A stretch of DNA of 37,202 nt from Bacteroidales bacterium UBA1176 (GCA_002311645.1 DBYW01000029.1:1-37202); one strand, 5' to 3'; shown: positions 1 through 10,902, numbered from the stretch's first letter. Notes: generated from the letters alone by a model not told the origin. Made by a program: numbers and translations.

Positions 1-39
1 CATCTTGATTTTCCACGCTTCTGCAAAAGGTAATTCCAT
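1..39 (-). CDS. tnaA: Tryptophanase / beta-eliminating lyase, N-terminal 13 codons only
   Basis: An ATG on the minus strand opens a frame that runs off the left edge of the window and encodes MELPFAEAWKIKM. From memory this closely resembles the N-terminus of Bacteroidales tryptophanases, the PLP-dependent enzymes that split tryptophan into indole, pyruvate and ammonia; related tyrosine phenol-lyases begin differently. The gene would be the next one downstream of the MORN-repeat gene, 42 bases after its stop, across an AT-rich spacer with no clear Shine-Dalgarno sequence. Only 13 residues are visible, so the assignment rests on resemblance of a very short peptide. It could equally be another protein with a similar start. 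Confidence 0.5.
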   Translation of the reverse strand, partial: MELPFAEAWKIKM

Positions 40-81
40 ATTCTTTTTTTTTTGATTTATATTATGAATTATTACTAATTA

Positions 82-672
82 TTATTTATCATAGTTCTGC
101 TCGCTCACAAGTTTTTCATTCTCATCGAAAAACTGCCAGGTACCCACGCGCTTGCCCTGATGGTACTCGCCGGTGTAATAAACCGCGCCGTTCGGATGAT
201 AGACCGTGTAGCGACCCTCTTCCTTCCCGTTTTCGTAGTGCGCCATGGTCTGCACATTGCCGTTGGGATGATAGGCATACCAAAGCCCGTCGCGGGCGTC
301 ATTGCGCAGATTCCCATCCATGAACTTCTTGCTATCCTCATAATAATGGGTCTCGTGCACTCGTTCCCGGGTCGGATTACCAAGACTGTCTATGGCGTAA
401 TAGTAAACATCTTTGGGCGTTTCGTCCTCGTATGAAGCCAAAACCCGAGCTTGATACAATGAATCCGTAAAATCCACAGCGGGAAACACATGCAAGGAGT
501 CCAACTGCGCGCTCAGGTTCGTTTCTTCTTTGACCTGAGGGCTATGAGCATTGCGCACCAACGCCCACACCACTGCTGCGACAATAAGGAGCAGACCTAT
601 ACAGATGGCCACGACATCGCGACGAGAGGCGGAAGCCTTCTGTCCCGGCTTCTCTTGAGCTTTTGCACTCAT
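82..672 (-). CDS. Membrane-anchored MORN-repeat (YwqK-like) protein
   Basis: This 196-aa protein has a short basic N-terminus, one membrane segment (about residues 20-39) and an extracytoplasmic part. Its C-terminal half carries MORN-variant repeats of the form GLWYAYHPNGNVQ, GRYTVYHPNGAVYYTGEY and GTWQFFDENEKLV (about residues 125-190). Such repeats occur in proteins annotated as 'toxin-antitoxin YwqK family antitoxin', but in Bacteroidetes they are common in envelope proteins, and no toxin gene is next to it. The ATG overlaps the stop of the upstream OmpH-like gene by one base (TAATG). A strong GGAGG lies 6 bases before the start, inside the upstream gene. The two are therefore probably translationally coupled and act together at the envelope. 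The specific function is unknown. Confidence 0.8.
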   Translation of the reverse strand: MSAKAQEKPGQKASASRRDVVAICIGLLLIVAAVVWALVRNAHSPQVKEETNLSAQLDSLHVFPAVDFTDSLYQARVLASYEDETPKDVYYYAIDSLGNPTRERVHETHYYEDSKKFMDGNLRNDARDGLWYAYHPNGNVQTMAHYENGKEEGRYTVYHPNGAVYYTGEYHQGKRVGTWQFFDENEKLVSEQNYDK

Positions 673-1481
673 TATTTTCCTCCTTTTTTCTTCTTAAACG
701 GCTTGTTCAGATCCTCAAGCACCTCTTGGGTGATATCCTTGGTGGGATCCGCCACAATCACGGGGCCACCAGCGCCATAGCTGACGATGAAGGAGGCATT
801 GTGATAGGCATTGGCGCGCTTCACGGCGGCCGTCAAAGAGTCGGAAATTTGCGACAAGGCCGCCGCATAGCGGGATTCCAGCGACTCCAAGGCCACAGAA
901 TAGTCGTTTTGCAACTGCGCGCTCTCCTGCTGGAGCGACTGCTCCGCATATTGAGCCTGTTGCGGGGTGAGACTGCCGGACTGCATGTTACGCTGATAGT
1001 TCGCCAACTTGTTTTCCAATGCTTTCTGGCGGTTTTGGAACAAGACTGTCTGGCGCTGGCGTTCTGCGTCAATGCTGTCTGTCAGCAAGGACACCATCTC
1101 GTATTGCGAATTGATGGTGTCGATATTGACATAGAGCACCTCTCCCGTGCCCGCTTGCGACGGGTCTGTGACAACCGGAGACATCATACGCTTGTTTCCG
1201 GTAAAATGCAAGATAAACAAGGTGATAACCGCCGCCAAGAGCAGCAAATCGAAAATCAGATGGCCTAAATGGCAACATTTTTTCTTTTTATCACAAGCAC
1301 TCTTCCCGTCATTCGGACCGGGAAAAGGTTTCTCTTCAGAATCAGGAGCGGGCTGCTCCACCGTATCCTTCGTGGCATTCGCCTCCGGCTTTTTCTGATC
1401 TTCCGCAGCAACCATGCCCGGCATCAATTCATCCGGTACTACACTTTCAACAGGATCGTTCATTTCTCTTCTTTCTTCCAT
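672..1481 (-). CDS. OmpH/Skp-like protein with N-terminal membrane anchor
   Basis: This 269-aa protein has about 70 cytoplasmic residues rich in Glu, Pro and Ala, then a Lys/Cys patch (SACDKKKKCC, residues 61-70), a membrane helix (about 73-93) and an OmpH-like region (about 114-245). That region starts with EVLYVNIDTI and continues as a long Gln/Ala/Leu-rich coiled coil. OmpH/Skp proteins are periplasmic chaperones for outer-membrane proteins. Classical Skp has a cleaved signal peptide, so the long cytoplasmic head and retained anchor here are unusual. The basic tail KKKKGGK is encoded by the bases that also form the Shine-Dalgarno sequence of the next gene. A second in-frame ATG (codon 7, position 1463) follows a purine-rich stretch and could be the real start. 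The gene lies downstream of recQ with a 66-base gap and may be cotranscribed with it. Confidence 0.75.
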   Translation of the reverse strand: MEERREMNDPVESVVPDELMPGMVAAEDQKKPEANATKDTVEQPAPDSEEKPFPGPNDGKSACDKKKKCCHLGHLIFDLLLLAAVITLFILHFTGNKRMMSPVVTDPSQAGTGEVLYVNIDTINSQYEMVSLLTDSIDAERQRQTVLFQNRQKALENKLANYQRNMQSGSLTPQQAQYAEQSLQQESAQLQNDYSVALESLESRYAAALSQISDSLTAAVKRANAYHNASFIVSYGAGGPVIVADPTKDITQEVLEDLNKPFKKKKGGK

Positions 1482-1547
1482 AAAAGGGCTATTGTATTAT
1501 TTAATCGTTATTTCATGGGCCTCATTCACATCGGCCAATTCTGTTTT

Positions 1548-3758
<2,211 letters not shown>

Positions 3759-3830
3759 TATGCTTGTATAAAGTTTTGTAGGTTCAGATGGTGGAAAAAA
3801 ATCCGTTTTAGTGGTTGTTTTTTTAGAAGA

Positions 3831-3861
3831 CAAAAGTATAAAAAATTTTCGTTATTTACAA
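3831..3861 (-). promoter_or_regulatory. Bacteroidetes-type promoter of recQ
   Basis: On the minus strand, TACTTTTG (3831-3838) matches the -7 consensus TAnnTTTG and a TTG (3859-3861) sits 20 bases further upstream, the expected place for the -33 element. Transcription would start near 3824, about 65 bases before the recQ ATG at 3758. Confidence 0.7.
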
Positions 3862-3886
3862 CCTGAAAAAATAATTTTTCAACACA

Positions 3887-4852
3887 CTAATAAATAATAT
3901 TTTTTTTGAGATAGCGCGTGACGTAGGAGTGTGTGCCGCGCTCAAGGGAATAGAATGGCCGCTTGAAACCGGCAGCACGCATCTTGGCCATTTCGGCTTG
4001 GGTATAGTACTGATACTTCTCGCGAATATCTTCGGGAATGTCCACGAACATGATATTAGGTTCAAGATGGAGGGCTTTGAAGGTGGACAAGGCAAGGGTC
4101 AGGAACGAATCGGCACAGCCCGTGCCCAGGTTGTATATACCACTTTGGGGCAGGTGCTGCATGAACCAATAGATGACGCGTACCACATCCTTCACATATA
4201 CAAAATCACGCAGCTGCATGCCATCCTCATAGTCAGGGCGGTGGGAGCGGAACAACTTCACCTGGCCCGTCTCCTGAATTTGGTGAAAGGCATGAAGGAT
4301 AACGGAAGCCATGCGGCCTTTATGATATTCGTTAGGGCCATAGACGTTGAAAAACTTGAACGCATACCACACAGGCGGTTGCTGGTGTTGTTTGAGAACC
4401 CATTTGTCGATCTCATTCTTGGACTTTCCGTAAGGGTTCAGGGGCTGCAGACGATATGGAAGATTATGGTCGTCCACATAGCCCAGTTCGCCGGCGCCAT
4501 ACGTGGCGGCGGAGGAGGCATAGACTAACGGGATGCCGTGCTTGGCTGCGAACATCCACATACGTTGTGTGTAAGCGACGTTGAGTTCCTCGAAGACCGA
4601 ATAGTCAAACTCCGTCGTGTCGGTGCGCGCACCAAGATGGATGATAAAATCGATGGCATGCACATTCTGCTCAGCCCAATCAAAGAAGTCGTTGCGGTGA
4701 ATCTTGTCCACATACTGCTTTCCTTCCCAATTGCGGCGTTTCGCCTCTTTTGAAAAATCATCGACAAGAACCAAGTCACCGCGCCTCATCTCGTTCAATT
4801 TGGCGACCATGCAACTGCCGATGAATCCTGCGGCTCCAGTAATAATAATCAT
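3887..4852 (-). CDS. hldD: ADP-L-glycero-D-manno-heptose 6-epimerase
   Basis: This enzyme interconverts ADP-D- and ADP-L-glycero-D-manno-heptose, the last step in making the heptose precursor of lipopolysaccharide core. The 321-aa protein is an extended short-chain dehydrogenase. Its N-terminal NAD(P)-binding motif is IITGAAGFIGS (glycine-rich GAAGFIG). The family signature HLGARTDTTE is present, as are a YGKSK catalytic Tyr/Lys motif (NPYGKSKNEID) and KFFNVYGPNEYHKGRMASV, as in HldD/RfaD. The length is normal for the family. It is preceded by its own -7 element and by the terminator that closes the T9SS operon, so it appears to be a separate unit. Only 53 bases separate it from the recQ promoter start codon region downstream. 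Confidence 0.92.
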   Translation of the reverse strand: MIIITGAAGFIGSCMVAKLNEMRRGDLVLVDDFSKEAKRRNWEGKQYVDKIHRNDFFDWAEQNVHAIDFIIHLGARTDTTEFDYSVFEELNVAYTQRMWMFAAKHGIPLVYASSAATYGAGELGYVDDHNLPYRLQPLNPYGKSKNEIDKWVLKQHQQPPVWYAFKFFNVYGPNEYHKGRMASVILHAFHQIQETGQVKLFRSHRPDYEDGMQLRDFVYVKDVVRVIYWFMQHLPQSGIYNLGTGCADSFLTLALSTFKALHLEPNIMFVDIPEDIREKYQYYTQAEMAKMRAAGFKRPFYSLERGTHSYVTRYLKKNIIY

Positions 4853-4871
4853 AGCTTATCTTTTAGGTTTG

Positions 4872-4879
4872 CAAAAGTA
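4872..4879 (-). promoter_or_regulatory. -7 promoter element of hldD
   Basis: TACTTTTG on the minus strand fits TAnnTTTG, and the predicted start near 4865 leaves a leader of only about 13 bases before the hldD ATG. No clear TTTG is seen at the -33 distance, where the gldN terminator begins. Confidence 0.5.
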
Positions 4880-4880
4880 A

Positions 4881-4914
4881 AAAAAAACGAGTACCAACGG
4901 CACTCGTTTTTTGA
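4881..4914 (-). terminator. Terminator after gldN
   Basis: ACGAGT (4887-4892) and ACTCGT (4902-4907) form a stem that can extend inward through CC/GG, flanked by an A run on one side and a T run on the other. It therefore works as an intrinsic terminator on the minus strand 26 bases after gldN, closing the T9SS operon. The flanks would also allow function on the plus strand. Confidence 0.8.
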
Positions 4915-4939
4915 TTATTATGAAAAAGTTCTATTCGGA

Positions 4940-5881
4940 CTAAAATTCCCAGAGATCGCTCTCGAAAGTGCGCAAACGTTCGGTAATCTTCTCGGATTCG
5001 ATGCGTTGGTCGCGGGCATTGGCGATGTAGTCCTGGATCTCACGATCATAGACATTAGCCTCTTTGTAGATCAGGGAAGAGAAATATCTCTTCCAAGTCA
5101 GCAGGTCGTCGAAAGACAAACGCTGGGCATTGTTTTTGATGTTGTAAACCTCTTGCTTGGCAAGGAAAGGTCTGAGCTCATCATAATAAATGTATCCCAG
5201 CATTCTCTTCACCAACGGGGTGGACACAGCCTCATCGTCTTCTTCTTCGTCATCAAACACATTGGAAGAGGTGTTTGGACGTTCGTACTCGAAGAACGGC
5301 TGGATGGTCATGATCTGATATTTGAAGCGGGATTCCTGCTTGTCGAAATACCAGATCTCCTTGAGATTGTAGGAAGTGATCTCACTGGATTTGAACTCAT
5401 TCGTGATTTCCTTCTCGCCAATCTCTTCACCCGTTTCAGGATCGATGTCTGCGATTGTGTACGTCAAAGCCATGTTCCCTTTAAGATCCTCACGTGCCAT
5501 GGGCATGGTACACATGTCATCGGAATAGAGAGGCAATATACCTTCCGTTTTTTCCGGATTTTCCATGTCGATGGCATCGAGGATGGTCTGGGCCAAGCTG
5601 CGCCAAGTACCTCTCACTTCGGTCGGGAAATAAAGCGGATGGTTCACTTTCTCGCGAAGATCGATGGTTCTCCAAATCGTGTAATAGTACATCACGTCTG
5701 CCTGACGAATGGGGGCGTACGGGATGGGGTCTGACAATTCATTCACCTCGACTTGCTGCCAAGGGTACTCGGCCGGGGCACGATTGATGGGCTGGTTCAT
5801 GGTGCTCCCATCTTCATCTTCTTGCGCGAAGGTGAAATTCAGGGCAAACACAGCCATTAATAATAATCCGAACTTTTTCAT
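4940..5881 (-). CDS. gldN: T9SS ring component GldN/PorN
   Basis: GldN (PorN) is a periplasmic protein that binds the lipoprotein GldK to form the ring of the type IX secretion system under the outer membrane. The 313-aa product starts with a signal peptide (MKKFGLLLMAVFALNFTFAQ). It has the family features RQADVMYYYTIWRTIDLREK (about 60-79) and DDLLTWKRYFSSLIYKEAN near the C-terminus, with KEIWYFDKQESRFKYQI in the middle. An acidic stretch (FDDEEEDDEA, about 210) lies in the variable loop. It is the last gene of the operon, 19 bases after gldM and directly before a terminator. Length and order match porN in Porphyromonas gingivalis. Confidence 0.95.
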   Translation of the reverse strand: MKKFGLLLMAVFALNFTFAQEDEDGSTMNQPINRAPAEYPWQQVEVNELSDPIPYAPIRQADVMYYYTIWRTIDLREKVNHPLYFPTEVRGTWRSLAQTILDAIDMENPEKTEGILPLYSDDMCTMPMAREDLKGNMALTYTIADIDPETGEEIGEKEITNEFKSSEITSYNLKEIWYFDKQESRFKYQIMTIQPFFEYERPNTSSNVFDDEEEDDEAVSTPLVKRMLGYIYYDELRPFLAKQEVYNIKNNAQRLSFDDLLTWKRYFSSLIYKEANVYDREIQDYIANARDQRIESEKITERLRTFESDLWEF

Positions 5882-5900
5882 AATTATAGGTTTTTTAATG

Positions 5901-7517
5901 TTATCTTACGCGGACAGAGAACTCGTCCAGAGTACGGGTACCCGCCTCGGAAGAGACCTTGATATCCTGGAAATAGATGACCGTACCGGCGGAAGCCTTT
6001 TGGATTTTCGCCTTAACATTATCGGAGAGGGTACCACCGCTACATGCCAAAGGCGGTTCTTCTATGTTCTTGCTGACGAAGACCACGCGGAAAGAGTTGA
6101 CTTTCCATTTGAGGTCGAAGGCAAAATCCTCACCCATGACCGCACGGACCATCGGGTTCGCCAAAATCTCAGCCTTGGGGCGTTTGCCGCCGCGGATGTT
6201 GGCACCCAGCACGGCACGAGGATCGGGAACCTTTTTCACACGGAACGTGGTACTACCCATATTCTTGCCGTCGGAAGAGACCGATGCAGTAACCGTCTTA
6301 CCAATCAAAGTAGTAGGAACGGTGACATTATACGTATTGTTGCCCGTGGAGGACATGCTGCAGCCGGGGAAGGAAACGCTGATCTTACCAGATCCGACAC
6401 CAGAAACAGAAATCGGGTTGGCAATACCAGCATAAAGCACGTTCATCTTGTCAGCAGCAATGGTAGCAGAAGGCTTCAGGACAGTGAATTTATCTTTGAA
6501 ACCATAATATTTGGGTTGACCGTCCGGTCCGATGACCTTGATCAAGCCGGCAAACTTCTGGTCGCCGACACCGCCGGCACCCAGTTTGAGTTTCACAACG
6601 CCGTTTTCGCCTTCCAACTTATTTGCGCTACCGATACCATCCTGGGTCAGGGTATCCGCACCCATCTTGTAATAGACCTCAGGGTTAACCTTGGTGTCAT
6701 AGGCGGCAACAATGATATCAGCCTCGTAGCTGTCACCAGTGAACACCACCTGCGATTTCGGGATAGCACGACCTTCCACATGGTCGAACTTGAAGTCATC
6801 GGCACTGATAGAGGCCTTGAGATAGTTCAACATCGTGGATTCGGCATTTCTGACTTCGCCTGTCATCTTGTTGAGAAGCGTCACAGATGCGGCGGCGATG
6901 ATGTGGTCGAAGTTGTGCTCTTCCCAAGTCTGGGAATCACCTTCCTTCTTATACTTGACATCCACGTCCAGGCCGATGGCACGCTTGAGTCCCTCTCGGT
7001 CGGAAGACTTGGCTAATTTCAGGATGTTGTTCTTGTATTCTGTAATTCTTTTCTTGAGTTTTTCGGCATTGCCCTGTCTGATCATGAAATCAGTGGGAAT
7101 GTCGAAATTGTCTTTCTTGGTAATCGTGGAAACCGTTTTGGAGACTTTGACTTTCTTGCCTTGGTCATTCACGACTTCTGCGAGTGAGTCGCCATCAACG
7201 GCATAGATAAGGTCGCGACGCATGGTTTCGATGAATTTCACCATGTCGTTGGTCTCTTTCTTCAGTTTTTGAGCATTGGAATAAGCATCATGGATCTTGG
7301 CCTCACCGAGAATGGTCTTTTGGGCCTCGAACCAGGAGTAGTCACTATTGTTTTGGTGTGTTGCATTAGTCGTGGAGGTCACCAAAGTGTCATCCACCAC
7401 GACAAAAGCGTCAAGAATATTGGCGGACACGTTCAATGCAAGCATGGCGGTGTACACCAAATACATCATCTGAATCATTTTCTGTCTCGGGGTCTCCGGA
7501 CAATTTGTTGCACCCAT
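5901..7517 (-). CDS. gldM: T9SS/gliding motor stator partner GldM/PorM
   Basis: GldM (PorM) pairs with GldL to form the proton-driven inner-membrane motor that powers type IX secretion. The 538-aa protein begins MGATNCPETPRQKMIQMMYL, the highly conserved N-terminus, with Arg11 at the position of the Arg implicated in the motor. A single membrane helix follows (about 15-35, YLVYTAMLALNVSANILDAF). The rest is periplasmic: a helical D1 domain (about 40-220) and then three Ig-like domains (about 225-538), including FRVKKVPDPRAVLGANIRGG, a typical stretch near the GldK/GldN-contacting end. It lies 56 bases after gldL and 19 before gldN. Length is typical. Confidence 0.95.
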   Translation of the reverse strand: MGATNCPETPRQKMIQMMYLVYTAMLALNVSANILDAFVVVDDTLVTSTTNATHQNNSDYSWFEAQKTILGEAKIHDAYSNAQKLKKETNDMVKFIETMRRDLIYAVDGDSLAEVVNDQGKKVKVSKTVSTITKKDNFDIPTDFMIRQGNAEKLKKRITEYKNNILKLAKSSDREGLKRAIGLDVDVKYKKEGDSQTWEEHNFDHIIAAASVTLLNKMTGEVRNAESTMLNYLKASISADDFKFDHVEGRAIPKSQVVFTGDSYEADIIVAAYDTKVNPEVYYKMGADTLTQDGIGSANKLEGENGVVKLKLGAGGVGDQKFAGLIKVIGPDGQPKYYGFKDKFTVLKPSATIAADKMNVLYAGIANPISVSGVGSGKISVSFPGCSMSSTGNNTYNVTVPTTLIGKTVTASVSSDGKNMGSTTFRVKKVPDPRAVLGANIRGGKRPKAEILANPMVRAVMGEDFAFDLKWKVNSFRVVFVSKNIEEPPLACSGGTLSDNVKAKIQKASAGTVIYFQDIKVSSEAGTRTLDEFSVRVR

Positions 7518-7573
7518 TTTTCTTTATTAGTTTTAGTGAGAAATTAGTGGATAAAATGAGATGATGATGTTGC

Positions 7574-8293
7574 CTATTTGTTAGTGTTGACACCCATTGC
7601 GGCGAGCATGTTACCATAGACCTTGCTCAGGGCGGCGATGTTATGGGTCAACTTGTCCATTTCAGCCTTGTAAGTAGTGGTTTGCTCGTATGCGGTAGCC
7701 ATTTGGTTGATAGCGGTGGTGGCGCGCTTCAGGCTCTCGCTGTATGCGATGGAGGCGTTGCCGTCGGCTTCGAGCGTGGAAGCCACTTTGTCGTATTTGA
7801 GGGAGAGGTTGCGCACAGACTCGGCAGCCTTGGTCATGTTTCCGACGAAGGCGTCGGTAGCCACGGCTGCATCGGAGACACCGGCAAGTTTCTTGGCGTT
7901 GTCACCCAAGTTCTTCATGCCAACGGCGAGACTTTCAATCAGCTCAGGACCAATCTTGGCTTCCTCGAGCATCTTGTCGAGTTGCTGAGTAGGGGTAGCG
8001 CCCTTAACCTCTTTCTTTCTCTCTTTGCGCGTAGGTTCTGCATTTTCATCAGCAATAGCAAGCTCAGGATACACCAAAGCCCAGTTATATTCCACATGTA
8101 AAGGCTCGAAAGCGGAGAAGAAGAAGATGGCGACCTCCGTGCCCATACCTATGATAAGCATGATGTTAGCGCCGGGGAGGTGAAGAATTTTGAACAATGC
8201 GCCGAAAATGACGACGGCGGCACCCCAGCCATACAACTTGGCCATGATGTTCTTGTAGGTGTTTGATCTTACTAATCTGTCGATTGCATTCAT
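7574..8293 (-). CDS. gldL: T9SS/gliding motor protein GldL/PorL
   Basis: GldL (PorL) is the inner-membrane ring protein of the T9SS motor. The 239-aa product has two N-terminal membrane helices (about 19-38 and 43-62). Charged residues sit in each helix, Lys35 in the first (FGALFKILHLPGAN) and Glu53 in the second (IGMGTEVAIFFFSAFEP). Charged residues at these places are known to be important in GldL. The cytoplasmic C-terminal part is long and helical, with repeated Ala/Lys/Leu-rich segments (about 100-235). It follows gldK by 60 bases and precedes gldM by 56 bases, the invariant order of the motor genes. Confidence 0.95.
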   Translation of the reverse strand: MNAIDRLVRSNTYKNIMAKLYGWGAAVVIFGALFKILHLPGANIMLIIGMGTEVAIFFFSAFEPLHVEYNWALVYPELAIADENAEPTRKERKKEVKGATPTQQLDKMLEEAKIGPELIESLAVGMKNLGDNAKKLAGVSDAAVATDAFVGNMTKAAESVRNLSLKYDKVASTLEADGNASIAYSESLKRATTAINQMATAYEQTTTYKAEMDKLTHNIAALSKVYGNMLAAMGVNTNK

Positions 8294-8353
8294 TGTACGA
8301 TTAATTTAGTTTAGTTAATGATTTATTGTTGATAATTAATTTCGAAAAAAAGT

Positions 8354-9784
8354 TTAGTAAACATGCGAGGCGCTACGGCTGGAGTTGTCGCCACGGGCAC
8401 GGCCCATGTAGGACTGCACATTGCGGAAGCCGACGTAGGACTTACAGGTGTCCTGGTATTCGAAGCAGCGAGCTGCCACAGTGGTGTAGTAGCTGATATC
8501 CTTCCAGGAGCCGCCACGGATAACTTTGCGCTTCTTGGCAGGGGAATCGTCCTTCTTGGCATAATACACATACACTGGGTTCATGTCATGGGTGAAGTTG
8601 TAGGAAGATTTGTCGAAAGCATCTTCACACCATTCTGCCACATTGCCGGCCATGTCGAAAAGACCCCAGTCGTTGGGATGATAGTGGGCCACAATGCCAG
8701 GATACATGTTGTCATCAGCGATATAGTTACCTCTTTGGGGTTTGAAGTTACTCAAGAAACAGCCATTGCGGTTGGTAGTGTAGTAGTCACCCCAAGGATA
8801 GGTGGCCAGCTCATTGCCACCGCGGGCAGCCCATTCCCACTGAGCCTCGGTCGGCAATCTGAACTCCTGTTCGTTGGCATACTCCTTGGAGGAGAGCCAT
8901 GCCATGCGCAGTTGGGTTCTCCAGTAGGAGAAAGCCTTGGCCTGCTTCCAGCTCACGCCCACGACAGGGTAGTTGTCGTACTGCGGATGGGAGAAATAGT
9001 TGAGGATCATTTGTTCGTTGTAGGAATAGACGAAATCGTGGGCCCAGCAAAGGGTATCCGGGTAAATGTTCACGACTTCGTGACGGATGAAGCGTTGGTA
9101 GCCAGTCCCGAGGCTACTCGGACGGTTGGCATAAAGGCCACCGAACTCAACACCCTCCTTGTCGAACTCTTTGGTAGCAGCACCGAAATTATCGGGATCG
9201 TCCGGATCGCGCCAGTTGCGATAGTCGAACCACCAATACTCGTAATTATACATGGAGACATTGGTTCTATTGGGACGATAGTGGTAAAAACGGGTGTTCA
9301 CCTTGTTGAACAACGGAGAAAGAGCAGCTTGCACCTCCTCATTGTCGGAATCCCAAGGAATATCCTCTTTCCAGTTGATCAACTTGGGTTCCATGACCTC
9401 ACCCTCGTTTTCGCCTCTGGTGTACTTTTTGTAGTGGCCGTATTTCTCCTCTTCGGTAATTTCGGCATCACCTAACAACACGTGCGCGATGGAGTCGCGG
9501 ACCCAATATACAAATTGGCGGTATTCGTTGTTGGTGATTTCGGTCTCGTCCATCCAGAAAGCATCCAAGGTAACGTTCTTGGACTGTTGGGTTTGGGCGA
9601 AAGGCACATCCTGGTCGCCACCGCCCATCACAAAATGTCCGGCGGGCACATAGACCATGCCATAAGGTTCGAGTTCGAGGACATCGGGACGGTCCTTGAC
9701 TCCGACCAATTGGCCGTCGCCTCCGTTTTTACAGGACACGGACACCACCAGTGCCGCTGCGATAAGAATTAATACCCTTTTCAT
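8354..9784 (-). CDS. gldK: T9SS ring lipoprotein GldK/PorK
   Basis: GldK (PorK) is an outer-membrane lipoprotein that forms the periplasmic T9SS ring with GldN. The 476-aa product has a lipoprotein signal peptide with lipobox SVSC (Cys18). The remainder is a formylglycine-generating-enzyme (sulfatase-modifying factor) fold: MVYVPAGHFVMGGGDQD (about 43-59), FWMDETEITNNEYRQFV, VSWKQAKAFSYW, FRLPTEAQWEWAARGG, GLFDMAGNVAEWCEDAFD and KVIRGGSWKD. GldK proteins are thought to use this fold structurally rather than as enzymes. The C-terminal Arg/Ser tail (GRARGDNSSRSASHVY) follows the FGE core. It lies 65 bases after porP. Confidence 0.95.
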   Translation of the reverse strand: MKRVLILIAAALVVSVSCKNGGDGQLVGVKDRPDVLELEPYGMVYVPAGHFVMGGGDQDVPFAQTQQSKNVTLDAFWMDETEITNNEYRQFVYWVRDSIAHVLLGDAEITEEEKYGHYKKYTRGENEGEVMEPKLINWKEDIPWDSDNEEVQAALSPLFNKVNTRFYHYRPNRTNVSMYNYEYWWFDYRNWRDPDDPDNFGAATKEFDKEGVEFGGLYANRPSSLGTGYQRFIRHEVVNIYPDTLCWAHDFVYSYNEQMILNYFSHPQYDNYPVVGVSWKQAKAFSYWRTQLRMAWLSSKEYANEQEFRLPTEAQWEWAARGGNELATYPWGDYYTTNRNGCFLSNFKPQRGNYIADDNMYPGIVAHYHPNDWGLFDMAGNVAEWCEDAFDKSSYNFTHDMNPVYVYYAKKDDSPAKKRKVIRGGSWKDISYYTTVAARCFEYQDTCKSYVGFRNVQSYMGRARGDNSSRSASHVY

Positions 9785-9849
9785 TGTTATGTAATTTATT
9801 GTTTTTATCTAATGCGAAATATTTAACGTGAAAATCACTGATTTATTTT

Positions 9850-10902
9850 CTAATACCAATTTTTATAGATGGAACGCGTGGAACCATAGCCCGAGAAGAC
9901 CTCCGGTTTGTAGATATCGAAGCAGTAGCGGACCATCACTTCCACATCGCCGAAGCTCCTGTTGAGGCGGTAACCGAGGCTGTTGGTCGTGAATCCGTAC
10001 GACAATCCGGCCTCCAAGCCTTTCAGGTAGACATTGGAGGAATTATAGAACGGGCGGGCACCAAAAATCAGGGAGACGACATCCTGGAAACGGTATCCAA
10101 GGCCGCCCCAGAAGACTCCATTGTAGCGTGCCAATGCCATGACCTCCCACTGGAAGGTCTTGAAATCGGTCTTGATCATGGCCTGCGGCATGATTTCCCA
10201 GTTAGGATTTGCCGGGACAATCCATGTATAACCGCCATGTGCATACATTTGCGTGGAACGTGAGGGGCCGTATTCGCCTGAAAGACGCAAAGCATGGTTC
10301 TTGTCAAGTGCACCGGCTATTTGCGTGACGCTCAAACCGGCAAACCATTGGTCGGTTTTGTAGAGAACGCCAAAGTCGAAATCCAGGTCCAAAGTGGATT
10401 CAGAGAGCATCTGCAGCAAGGGATCTCCGGGAGTTGTTGGCCTAAACTTATCTTTATCAATGCTTTGATTGAAAAGTGACACATGAGCACCTATGCCCAG
10501 ATGACCGCCTCCGATACGAAGTTTATAAGAATAACCCAAACGAATAGACACGCTGTTATAGAAACCGACATGGTCGCTAAGCAGAGACAAACCAATGGAA
10601 CCGTGGAGTTTTTTCAGGTAGGATTCAATGTTGAGGAGGAAATTTTGCGGACTGGTCTTGTCCATGGAGTTGGTGTCCCGCCGACCGCCTTCGCCATAAA
10701 CGTCGCGCCACCCCATATATTTGTTGTCATAGACGAACGTAAAGCACAGCGTATTGCTTTGTTCTCCTATGCCACCGGGGTTATAATAGGAGGTTGTCCA
10801 CGGGAACAGCGTAAATTGCGCGTCATCCTGGGCACGGGCGGAGAGACAAAATGTCATCGCCAACAACAAAAAGAATCCTATCTTTTTCGCACGAACTTCC
10901 AT
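9850..10902 (-). CDS. porP: T9SS outer-membrane protein PorP/SprF family
   Basis: PorP/SprF proteins are outer-membrane beta-barrels that work with the T9SS translocon or anchor its cargo. The 350-aa product has a signal peptide ending LSARAQDD, then the family start (QFTLFPWTTSYYNPGGIGEQ; the usual motif is a run of aromatic residues with NPA/NPG). Alternating barrel strands with conserved YNGVFWGGLGYRFQD and LIFGARPFYNSSN follow. As the first gene before gldK, it corresponds to porP of the P. gingivalis porPKLMN cluster. It has a recognisable promoter about 150 bases upstream and so heads the operon. Confidence 0.92.
   Translation of the reverse strand: MEVRAKKIGFFLLLAMTFCLSARAQDDAQFTLFPWTTSYYNPGGIGEQSNTLCFTFVYDNKYMGWRDVYGEGGRRDTNSMDKTSPQNFLLNIESYLKKLHGSIGLSLLSDHVGFYNSVSIRLGYSYKLRIGGGHLGIGAHVSLFNQSIDKDKFRPTTPGDPLLQMLSESTLDLDFDFGVLYKTDQWFAGLSVTQIAGALDKNHALRLSGEYGPSRSTQMYAHGGYTWIVPANPNWEIMPQAMIKTDFKTFQWEVMALARYNGVFWGGLGYRFQDVVSLIFGARPFYNSSNVYLKGLEAGLSYGFTTNSLGYRLNRSFGDVEVMVRYCFDIYKPEVFSGYGSTRSIYKNWY

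Noticed and set aside
3759..3833. 25-residue N-terminal extension of RecQ from a TTG
   Set aside because: The TTG is part of the TACTTTTG promoter element, so it should not be in the mRNA, and the extension is not RecQ-like.
5709..7016. 435-aa open frame on the plus strand opposite gldN/gldM
   Set aside because: It lies antisense to two clear T9SS genes, has no start signal or recognisable domain, and its length follows from the codon use of the opposite strand.
8363..9475. 370-aa plus-strand open frame opposite gldK
   Set aside because: Antisense shadow; gldK on the other strand is certain from its lipobox and FGE motifs.
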